Position numbers and translations under genes: made by a program | Origin: Cyanobacteria bacterium UBA11370 | GTDB taxonomy: Bacteria > Cyanobacteriota > Cyanobacteriia > Cyanobacteriales > Coleofasciculaceae | Length of the DNA: 7,310 nt | Assembly (NCBI GenBank): GCA_003486645.1 | Contig: DNGI01000029.1 | Span: forward strand, 765 to 8,074 | Direction: 5' to 3' | Part shown: positions 1 through 5,396 of the stretch, in pieces | Layout of the letters: every line of letters begins with the position of its first letter | Numbering within the stretch: position 1 is the first letter of the stretch | The notes under the pieces: model-generated | The model's input: the letters and a program-made list of their open reading frames with translations, nothing else | Told to the model about the DNA's origin: nothing | Database searches by the model: none

Positions 1-1
1 A

Positions 2-36
2 CCAACAACTAATAACCAACAACCAACAACCAAAAA
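2..36. repeat. CCAACAA heptanucleotide tandem repeat
   Basis: Five in-phase 7-bp units are visible. The units at 2-8, 16-22 and 23-29 are perfect CCAACAA; 9-15 (CTAATAA) and 30-36 (CCAAAAA) are degenerate. The tract touches the left edge, so more copies may lie outside the window. Short tandemly repeated heptamers in intergenic DNA are well known in filamentous cyanobacteria. No coding role is seen. Confidence 0.8.
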
Positions 37-335
37 CAAATAGACGACAGGATTGTTAATATTGTTTCCTTGGAACTTTTTATAGATTTCTTCGGTCAAA
101 AGCTCATATCGAGTTGCCTGAATTAACTTTAGCAGTCTTTATTCCCGCTTCAGGAGTTCCACACTTCTGCAAGACGTTTAAAGTTGTCTTGGGTTAATGC
201 AACTTAGGCTCAAAATCGTCCAATAAGACGACCTAGGTGGATGAGGTGCGTGAAGCGTTTAGCTGTCCGCAGGAATCGCCTCAATTCATCTTACCTTTAA
301 CGGTATCCCCAACATTCAATCATCAGGAACAACAA
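37..335. other. Non-coding leader upstream of the RTX gene
   Basis: About 300 bases with no supportable gene. A GTG at 237 is in frame with the RTX gene and would add 33 residues. It follows the in-frame stop TAG at 234-236 directly, has no ribosome-binding site, and gives a sequence unlike an RTX protein, so I treat it as untranslated. A TATAGA at 81-86 resembles a -10 box, but the nearest TTG hexamers are at the wrong spacing, so no promoter is called. A 6-bp inverted pair (CCTGAA at 117-122, TTCAGG at 149-154) is too weak to interpret. Confidence 0.5.
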
Positions 336-1334
336 ATGATTATCAATGGTACTAACGGGAATGACGAGATCACTGGAACTTCATCGAGTGATACCATCTA
401 CGGATATGGAGGTAATGACCTGATTGATGGTGGCTACGGCAATGATGGCTTGTATGGTGGGAGTGGTGATGATGATCTGTATGGTTATTTTGGTAACGAC
501 TATATCAGTGGTGGTGACGGGATTGACTACCTCTATGGTGAAGCGGGTAACGACACTCTTGTAGGTGGTAACAATAATGACCGATTATATGGTGATGATG
601 GCAATGACGTTTTAGATGGTGGCAATGGAAGCGATCGCCTAGAGGGTGGTGCAGGAAATGACGAACTCTACGGCTATTATGGCGATGATTATCTAGTTGG
701 AGGTAGTGGGAACGACTACCTATACGGCGAATTTGACGATGACACTCTTGATGGTGGTTCGGGCAATGATCGGCTCGAAGGTGGGTCAGGTGATGATGAC
801 CTAGCAGGATATACTGGCAATGATAGACTCTATGGCGGTAGTGGGATCGACTACCTCTATGGCGAATCTGGGAATGACTATCTCAGCGGCGGTTCTGGCA
901 ATGATAGACTCTACGGAGGGTTGGGTCGAGATAATTTAACAGGTGGTACAGGAAATGATATTTTAGTAGGCGTGTTTCAAACTGGCGATGACCCTGGAAA
1001 AGGTGAGATCGATACTCTCACGGGTGGAGATGGACGAGATCGGTTTTGGCTAGGAACTTCTACAGCCCTTTTCTATGATGATGATAATTCTTCCTCTTCT
1101 GGAAATAGTGATTATGCGTTAATTACTGATTTCGAGACCAGACAGGATAAAATTCAGCTTAGGGGAGAAGCAGAAGACTATATTTTGAAGACTTCACCGA
1201 TCTCAGTTGGCTCATCAACCAAAGATATAGGAATATATTTTGATAAGAGTAGCTCACAGCCTGATGAACTTATTGCGATTGTGCAAGATGTTTCAAGCCT
1301 GAATCTCAGCAGTAGTTACTTTGTGTTCGTTTAA
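336..1334 (+). CDS. RTX calcium-binding repeat protein (hemolysin-type nonapeptides)
   Basis: Predicted secreted, calcium-dependent beta-roll protein of 332 residues. The start chosen is ATG 336, because AGGAA at 325-329 sits 6 nt upstream and the protein then opens with MIINGTNGNDEITGT, the usual opening of cyanobacterial RTX proteins. Residues 5-211 are 23 uninterrupted nonads of the type GGxGxDxLx; aspartate is present at position 6 of every one. The cap (about 212-332) holds a spaced extra nonad (GGDGRDRFW), a DYALITDF motif, a DKIQL motif and an aromatic end (SSYFVFV), which I recall as a common terminal module of cyanobacterial RTX proteins. The protein has no signal peptide and no cysteine, and the array has no lysine; all of this fits type I secretion through an ABC exporter, with calcium folding it outside. 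No HlyB/HlyD/TolC gene is in the window. No enzymatic domain is seen, so the role (surface layer, adhesion or matrix) is unknown. Confidence 0.88.
   Translation: MIINGTNGNDEITGTSSSDTIYGYGGNDLIDGGYGNDGLYGGSGDDDLYGYFGNDYISGGDGIDYLYGEAGNDTLVGGNNNDRLYGDDGNDVLDGGNGSDRLEGGAGNDELYGYYGDDYLVGGSGNDYLYGEFDDDTLDGGSGNDRLEGGSGDDDLAGYTGNDRLYGGSGIDYLYGESGNDYLSGGSGNDRLYGGLGRDNLTGGTGNDILVGVFQTGDDPGKGEIDTLTGGDGRDRFWLGTSTALFYDDDNSSSSGNSDYALITDFETRQDKIQLRGEAEDYILKTSPISVGSSTKDIGIYFDKSSSQPDELIAIVQDVSSLNLSSSYFVFV
429..968 (+). repeat. Higher-order repeat inside the RTX array (five-nonad unit)
   Basis: The 27-bp nonads group into a 135-bp unit of five with the pattern GG.G.D / GG.G(N,D)D / GY.G(N,D)D / GG.G.DYLY / GE...D.L. 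Copies lie at 429-563, 618-752 and 753-887. Two extra nonads (564-617) separate the first and second copies, and 888-968 is a decayed partial copy. An exact 19-nt direct repeat (814-832 and 895-913, three nonads apart) also lies in the array. Confidence 0.7.
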
Positions 1335-1337
1335 TGG

Positions 1338-1364
1338 GATACTGAGTTGCATTCAACTCATATC
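1338..1364 (+). other. Hairpin just after the RTX stop codon
   Basis: TGAGTTG (1343-1349) pairs perfectly with CAACTCA (1354-1360) around a CATT loop. GATA (1338-1341) can pair with TATC (1361-1364) if C1342 is bulged. It begins 4 nt after the stop. No T-run follows, so it is not a standard intrinsic terminator; it may protect the mRNA 3' end. It overlaps the left end of the next palindromic element by 3 nt. Confidence 0.45.
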
Positions 1365-1462
1365 TTGCACCCTGCTCAACAACTGGCTAGAACCGTTGAT
1401 TTTTCCTTGGAGTAACCCCAGAAAAACCAGCTTTTTTAGGCTGATTGCGACTGGTGCAAGAT
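1362..1462. mobile_element. 101-bp element with 10-bp inverted ends (possible MITE remnant)
   Basis: ATCTTGCACC at 1362-1371 is the exact reverse complement of GGTGCAAGAT at 1453-1462. The inside codes for nothing and contains A- and T-rich stretches. No target-site duplication is evident: ATTCAA occurs at 1351-1356 and 1468-1473 but does not abut the ends. Dispersed, non-autonomous inverted-repeat elements are common in cyanobacterial intergenic DNA. Alternatively it is a long bidirectional hairpin between convergent genes. Confidence 0.4.
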
Positions 1463-1480
1463 GTCCAATTCAATAGAGAT

Positions 1481-1565
1481 AGGACTTACGCAAAATTGTC
1501 GTTTAACCACCAAGGGGTGCATCAATATGCACCCTCACTATCTGTGGCGTTCGTGCGTAAGTCCT
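1481..1565. mobile_element. 85-bp MITE-like element with perfect 12-bp inverted ends
   Basis: AGGACTTACGCA (1481-1492) and TGCGTAAGTCCT (1554-1565) are perfect 12-bp terminal inverted repeats. GAT immediately flanks both ends (1478-1480 and 1566-1568) and could be a 3-bp target duplication. Inside, GGGTGCAT (1515-1522) pairs with ATGCACCC (1527-1534) around CAAT, and CCAC (1507-1510) can pair with GTGG (1544-1547), so most of the element folds into one long hairpin. It has no reading frame and would need a transposase supplied in trans. Ends of this kind are, to my recollection, frequent in cyanobacterial genomes. Confidence 0.6.
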
Positions 1566-1607
1566 GATAAGGTTAATCAGGTATAGACGAAAAGCAAGAG
1601 TTGTAAT

Positions 1608-2171
1608 CTAAAGCGCCGCACACTGATCCTCTTTAACTCCCTGAACAACATTACTACCTCCAGTAGGAGCAGGCACATTTTCTTTACATTGCAAATTCCC
1701 ATTGATATTATTCGTTTTAATCAAGATACCTCCCGTGTTTTGAAAGGCTTGTAAGCTACCACCTATCGTGTTTCCTTCTGCAACTAGCCGACTAGTATTC
1801 GACTCAAACTGTAAATCCCCATTGATTTGAGAAGCCTTGATTGTAGCAGCTTTCCCTTGCTTGATTTGGATGCTACCTCCTACAGTTGAGGCTGAAAGAA
1901 CTTTGACATTAGCTGCATTTTCAGATTGGACACCACCCACGACTCTTACCCCATTGGCATTGAGTGTGGCATTAGATTCAACTACGATGTTTCCTTGGAC
2001 TGTTGTTCCGTTTAAATTGCAAGTTTTACCGCTAGGAACTCTGAGGTTATCAACAGTGACAGCGCCTAGAGTGCTTTGACAAACAACTTCTTCTGCCTTA
2101 ACAATTGACGGGCTTAATAAAGCGCTAGTTAAGGTGAACAAAGCGACGGGTACAAAACGATTAGCCTTCAT
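1608..2171 (-). CDS. Secreted ladder-repeat (beta-helix-like) hypothetical protein
   Basis: Exported protein of 187 residues with no assignable function. Residues 1-26 form a Sec signal peptide: K3 and R5, then a hydrophobic stretch, with likely cleavage after V-K-A at 26. From about residue 59 to 176 there are six repeats of 19-20 residues, each opening with a G-(N/S/D/V)-hydrophobic-Q/V step (for example GGSIQIKQ, NGDLQFESN, GGSLQAFQN, NGNLQCKEN). Short valine/isoleucine strands separated by Gly-Asn turns suggest a right- or left-handed beta-helix. Four cysteines remain in the mature chain: C31 and C51 before the ladder, C162 and C184 near its end. They could form two capping disulfides. 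The C-terminal block (CKENVPAPTGG through EDQC) looks like a conserved signature seen in other bacterial hypothetical proteins. The start ATG has AGGA 8 nt upstream (2180-2183). The gene is monocistronic and convergent with the RTX gene. It resembles bactofilin-style ladders only in general form. Confidence 0.85.
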   Translation of the reverse strand: MKANRFVPVALFTLTSALLSPSIVKAEEVVCQSTLGAVTVDNLRVPSGKTCNLNGTTVQGNIVVESNATLNANGVRVVGGVQSENAANVKVLSASTVGGSIQIKQGKAATIKASQINGDLQFESNTSRLVAEGNTIGGSLQAFQNTGGILIKTNNINGNLQCKENVPAPTGGSNVVQGVKEDQCAAL

Positions 2172-2179
2172 AAGTCAAG

Positions 2180-2183
2180 TCCT
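2180..2183 (-). promoter_or_regulatory. Ribosome-binding site of the ladder-repeat gene
   Basis: AGGA on the minus strand, 8 nt before the ATG at 2171. It supports that start, which also gives a complete signal peptide. Confidence 0.6.
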
Positions 2184-2343
2184 ATTTGAATTGATGTAGC
2201 GTCATGAATTTAGGGCATTCAATCTAGCTACATTTACTAGTCTGGTGGAGCGACATGAAATTCAATTAAAGTTTTGATGAGAAATTTTTCATGCAAACTA
2301 CACTGCAATAAAATGGCATAGAGGAATTTAGGAAAACGATATT

Positions 2344-2370
2344 AAAAAAGAAATGCCACACATGAGTGGC
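2344..2370 (-). terminator. Possible intrinsic terminator of the MFS-GT4 unit
   Basis: Read on the minus strand, GCCAC, a 6-nt loop and GTGGC are followed by ATTTCTTTTTT. The stem has only 5 bp but is GC-rich, and the T tract is good. It lies about 95 nt past the glycosyltransferase stop and is the best minus-strand candidate in this gap. It also precedes the ladder-repeat gene, so it would separate the two units. Confidence 0.4.
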
Positions 2371-2422
2371 TGAAACTCTGGCAGAGTGAGTCTTTCATAA
2401 TATCCAAAATCTAAAATGGTAT

Positions 2423-2453
2423 AAGTTACCCCAAATACGCTGTAACTTTTTTT
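2423..2453 (+). terminator. Terminator-like hairpin on the plus strand
   Basis: AAGTTAC (2423-2429) pairs with GTAACTT (2442-2448) around a 12-nt loop and runs into seven T residues (2447-2453). The stem is AT-rich and therefore weak. No plus-strand gene is recognised upstream, so it may stop antisense transcription into the glycosyltransferase, end an unseen small RNA, or be chance. Confidence 0.28.
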
Positions 2454-2464
2454 GGTCAAACGAC

Positions 2465-3616
2465 TTACGAACGACCACTAACCTCAATGCGCCGTGACTG
2501 CAACACTTCCTTATAAAGCTGTTCCAACTGGGTAATATTACCGCTGAGTGTATAACGGTCTAGAACCCTTTTGCGAGCATTTTCTCCCAGTAGCTTCGTC
2601 CAGTCCGTGTGATCCCGCAATAATGGTAGCAGAGTGCGAAGCTGAGAGGTGACCCCATGAGTATTCAGAATCACACCAGCGCCATCCTCCAATACTTCCC
2701 CATCTGCACCCGCATCGGTTGCTACACAAGCTACACCACAAGCCATCGCTTCCAGTAAGGATAACGATAGTCCTTCTAACAGAGAGGGTAAAATAAACAC
2801 ATCTGCGGCTTGTAAAATTTCAATACGCTTTTGTTCATCTGCCACAAATCCTAACCAGATAATACCCATTTCTTCCCCATAAAAAGGCATCAATCCAGCC
2901 GCTAAAGGCCCATTTCCGACCATTAATAATTTGCTGCGCTTACCCATCTCTGACTGCTTCCAGGCTCGCAGTAGAGATTCTACATTTTTTTCCGTGGCGA
3001 TGCGACCTTGGTAAACAAAGAGGCGTTTAGCTTTTGAATGTGCCTTAATTGAGGAAGTGCCAGGAGCATATTTGTGGACATCAACCCCATTCGGAATAAC
3101 GGCTAACTTATCTCGTGGTACTCCTAGTCGGATCAAGTAATTCCGTTGAAGTTTAGAAAACACAATGACTCGATCATAATGAGCCAAAAACGGGGCATAA
3201 AGTTGATACGTTAACAATTGTGTTCCCGATTTTAAGTTGCGTCGCTTGCCATCAAAAGGTGGATGGAAGGTAGCAATGAGAGGTAAATTTAATTCTTCAC
3301 AAATTTCTGGTAGCAGAAAGTCTAACGGCGATAAGGTTAGAGAAGCATGAACCAGATCGGGCTTCAACTCCTGTAACGACTGCTTTAAAACCTTGCTAGC
3401 TTTAGGTGTGGGAATAGTGTAAACCTGAGATTTATAAAGGCAAGGAAGGGAAACTTCCTGATAGCCTAGCCAGGTGGGATCATCAGCTATTTCGTCTTGG
3501 GCAAAATGGAGGAAACTCACATTGTAACCTCGGTCTAGGAGTGCGTTGGTGACTTCTCGACCGTAGGTAACATTGCCACAAAAAGGTGATTTTTTTCCGA
3601 GCCAAGCGATATGCAT
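2465..3616 (-). CDS. Glycosyltransferase, GT4 family (GT-B fold)
   Basis: Retaining GT-B glycosyltransferase of 383 residues, full length for the family, which moves a sugar from a nucleotide-sugar donor to an acceptor. The N-terminal Rossmann half (about 1-180) opens with MHIAWLGKKSPFCGN, a glycine-containing loop of the acceptor domain, and ends with the linker motif IPNGVDV (174-180). The C-terminal donor half carries YQGRIATEKN (202-211) with R205 and K210 at the positions that bind donor phosphates, GNGP (234-237), and the EX7E pair E281/E289 in EGLSLSLLEAMACG. No signal peptide or membrane segment is seen; such enzymes act in the cytosol or peripherally at the membrane. The start lies 19 nt after the MFS stop and has no clear Shine-Dalgarno sequence, so translational coupling is plausible. 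Acceptor and sugar are unknown. GT4 members in cyanobacteria include glycolipid enzymes such as the digalactosyl-lipid synthase and many exopolysaccharide enzymes; I cannot choose between them. Confidence 0.93.
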   Translation of the reverse strand: MHIAWLGKKSPFCGNVTYGREVTNALLDRGYNVSFLHFAQDEIADDPTWLGYQEVSLPCLYKSQVYTIPTPKASKVLKQSLQELKPDLVHASLTLSPLDFLLPEICEELNLPLIATFHPPFDGKRRNLKSGTQLLTYQLYAPFLAHYDRVIVFSKLQRNYLIRLGVPRDKLAVIPNGVDVHKYAPGTSSIKAHSKAKRLFVYQGRIATEKNVESLLRAWKQSEMGKRSKLLMVGNGPLAAGLMPFYGEEMGIIWLGFVADEQKRIEILQAADVFILPSLLEGLSLSLLEAMACGVACVATDAGADGEVLEDGAGVILNTHGVTSQLRTLLPLLRDHTDWTKLLGENARKRVLDRYTLSGNITQLEQLYKEVLQSRRIEVSGRS

Positions 3617-3635
3617 TCGGGTTGGTATTGTGTCT

Positions 3636-5093
3636 CTATTTGTCAGCTTTGGTTGACATAACTGCTCCTGTACCGGAACTATAGCAGTTTAAGACCCCTC
3701 CCGCGATCGCAATTGCTGCTAAACCAAAAAATACTGCTCGTAACCCTACCACCGTTTCCGCAAATCCGGCTAAGGCTAAAGGTAAACTAAGGGCAATATT
3801 AATCCCATTATTCTGTAATCCAAACACTTTTCCGCGCATTTCTTCTGGTGTTTCGGCTTGGATTGTGGTTTGCATGGGAATACCTACCATTGCCCCAAAC
3901 CCTCCTAAAAGAGTTGTCATTAGTAACGTCATCCAGAGATTATGAGTGAATAGAGATAGACCGATCAACGATCCTGCCATACCCATCGATCCATAAAGGC
4001 TTAATCGATTATGAGAGATATGCTGACCCCAATGTCCTAGGATCGCCGCACCACAAGCCATTCCCACTCCACCCATTGCCAGTAAGAAGCCAAACTGTGA
4101 GGTTTTCATTCCCGGAAGGGTTTCTGCCAAACGTACTGCGAGAACAGCTAAAGCGGCAAAGATCGAAAATAAAATCACCAGTTGTAGCATCGCATTGCGG
4201 ACTCGTCGGTGATACTTGACATAACGCATACCATCTCGAATATCTTCAAACACATGAGGCGTTTCCCCTTCAGGCGCTTCAGTATTTTCACCCGTTTTCA
4301 AGAGCATTAATAGGAGTCCGGCGATCGCATAAGAACCCCCTACCGCTAATTCTTTGCCAAACCCCCAGCCAAACCATTGAGATACGATAGTATCACTAAA
4401 AGCTAAAAGGGGTTCCCCCACCGCAAAACCAACGATTAACGATGCCATCATCGTTGTGGTGTAAAGTGAATTAGCAGAGAGTAGGTTAACCCGCTTAACA
4501 ATGAGTGGGATTGTCGCTTGCTCTGCTGGGGCAAAAAACTGCGTTAATGTAGAGACTCCAAAGGTGATCCCTAACAAAACATAGAACCCCACGGGTAAAG
4601 TGTAGATTTCCCTCCAGCCTTGAGTGAGCCATAATAATCCTGGTACAGCACAAACCAGTACCCCACGTAGAAGATTGGTTGCTACGAGTACAGCTTTTTT
4701 AGGCCATCGGTCTACAAAAACACCTGCAACTGAACCAAATAGTACAGCCGGAATGGTAAACGCAATCATCAGTGCTGATACCCAGCCACTAATACTTTGA
4801 TTTTCATCTTGAAAGCGACTGGCAATCAAGGCAATCATTAGCACCAGATAAACCTTGTCAGCTAGCTGAGAGAAGACTTGACCACTCCATAGCGCTAAGA
4901 AGTTAGGATTTTTGAGAACGGGTATAAACCCCCGTTTCGGTGGTTCTATTGGAGGTTCAACCGGGTTGCTGGGAAAATTTTTAGAGGTGGTAGGGTCTAG
5001 CTTACCTGCTCCTCCAGAGTTTTGGTTAGTCACGGGAGAAGGCTGTTTTGTAGAAGGATGTTGTATTGCTCGTTCAGACTCAGATAATCGCAT
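3636..5093 (-). CDS. MFS transporter (drug/metabolite exporter-like, DHA3/MFS_3 type)
   Basis: Inner-membrane secondary transporter of 485 residues, most likely a proton-driven exporter. Residues 1 to about 55 are a hydrophilic tail rich in Pro, Ser and Asn (PVEPPIEPPKR at 44-54). The family core starts near NPNFLALWSGQVFSQLADK (62-80). Twelve hydrophobic segments can be placed at about 73-92, 102-125, 133-156, 164-186, 213-235, 247-266, 299-322, 333-356, 363-384, 386-407, 427-449 and 450-472. MFS motif A is GSVAGVFVDRWPKK (120-133), between segments 2 and 3. The central loop (about 267-298) is charged. EEMRGKVFGLQN (417-428) after segment 10 is typical of this exporter subfamily. The ATG at 5093 is preceded by GAGAG at 5-nt spacing. 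The next methionine (M86) is inside segment 1, so no shorter ATG start works. It lies directly upstream of the GT4 gene, which suggests it moves that enzyme's product or precursor, but homologs also export drugs, siderophores or lysolipids. Confidence 0.93.
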   Translation of the reverse strand: MRLSESERAIQHPSTKQPSPVTNQNSGGAGKLDPTTSKNFPSNPVEPPIEPPKRGFIPVLKNPNFLALWSGQVFSQLADKVYLVLMIALIASRFQDENQSISGWVSALMIAFTIPAVLFGSVAGVFVDRWPKKAVLVATNLLRGVLVCAVPGLLWLTQGWREIYTLPVGFYVLLGITFGVSTLTQFFAPAEQATIPLIVKRVNLLSANSLYTTTMMASLIVGFAVGEPLLAFSDTIVSQWFGWGFGKELAVGGSYAIAGLLLMLLKTGENTEAPEGETPHVFEDIRDGMRYVKYHRRVRNAMLQLVILFSIFAALAVLAVRLAETLPGMKTSQFGFLLAMGGVGMACGAAILGHWGQHISHNRLSLYGSMGMAGSLIGLSLFTHNLWMTLLMTTLLGGFGAMVGIPMQTTIQAETPEEMRGKVFGLQNNGINIALSLPLALAGFAETVVGLRAVFFGLAAIAIAGGVLNCYSSGTGAVMSTKADK

Positions 5094-5317
5094 TCTTACT
5101 CTCTGGATGATAAATCAAACCAATATCAACTCGTCATCCATCTAATTCGTTTTGATAAATGGCGTATTTGATAACCATCTACTATCATCGCATCTCTGGA
5201 TTTCCCTACTTGTATAACCTTTTGAGGAGAGGGGGAGAGGGGGAGAGGGGGAGACACGAGGAATTATTTCAATAGATAAGTTCAAAGCGTGACAGCTTGT
5301 ATCGAACTGGCGATGAG
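5094..5317. other. Non-coding gap between the MFS gene and typA
   Basis: This is the 5' region of the MFS-GT4 unit on the minus strand, so its promoter should lie here. I see no -35/-10 pair with proper spacing: TATCAT about 15 nt before the MFS ATG matches a -10 box but lacks a partner. The gap also holds the G-rich octamer tract and ends at the typA terminator. No small gene or RNA is recognised. Confidence 0.5.
5227..5254. repeat. GAGAGGGG octamer tandem repeat
   Basis: Three perfect 8-bp copies (5227-5234, 5235-5242, 5243-5250) plus a half copy to 5254. The plus strand is purine-only across the tract, and GGGGG runs recur every 8 bp. It lies about 135-165 bp upstream of the MFS start and downstream of the typA terminator. 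Confidence 0.85.
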
Positions 5318-5341
5318 AAAAAAATAACCCGCGCAGGCGGG
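5318..5341 (-). terminator. Intrinsic terminator of typA
   Basis: On the minus strand, CCCGC, the loop CTGC and GCGGG form a strong 5-bp GC stem, extended by a G-U pair, followed by TTATTTTTTT. It starts about 55 nt after the typA stop and has the classic stem plus T-tract form. On the plus strand the same stem is followed by CATTATTT, so it may act weakly in both directions. Confidence 0.78.
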
Positions 5342-5396
5342 CATTATTTCTACAGCCCTAAGTATCAACCTATGGGCGATGATCTAGAAAAATGGC

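Noticed and set aside
59..86. Sigma-70 promoter for the RTX gene (TTGTTT or TTGTTA with TATAGA)
   Set aside because: The spacers are 13 and 22 bp, outside the usual 16-18 bp.
237..335. N-terminal extension of the RTX protein from GTG 237
   Set aside because: It starts right after an in-frame TAG, has no ribosome-binding site, and precedes a better ATG with AGGAA upstream and the typical RTX opening.
348..968. CRISPR-like array
   Set aside because: The 27-bp periodicity is coding: the repeats are RTX nonads with no unique spacers, and codon-level variation preserves the protein pattern.
1563..1581. CCTGAT/ATCAGG hairpin as a terminator of the ladder-protein gene
   Set aside because: The 6-bp stem with a 7-nt loop is not followed by a T tract on either strand, and it overlaps the MITE end.
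1837..2079. Plus-strand 80-residue reading frame
   Set aside because: It lies wholly antisense to the signal-peptide ladder gene, whose repeat pattern explains the sequence; the frame has no recognisable features.
2538..2741. Minus-strand 67-residue reading frame
   Set aside because: It is a shifted frame inside the glycosyltransferase, over its EX7E region, with a low-complexity Trp/Cys/Ser composition.
4912..5145. Plus-strand 77-residue reading frame over the MFS start
   Set aside because: Antisense to the proline-rich tail of the MFS protein; its Gly/Ser content is the complement of that tail. No ribosome-binding site was found.
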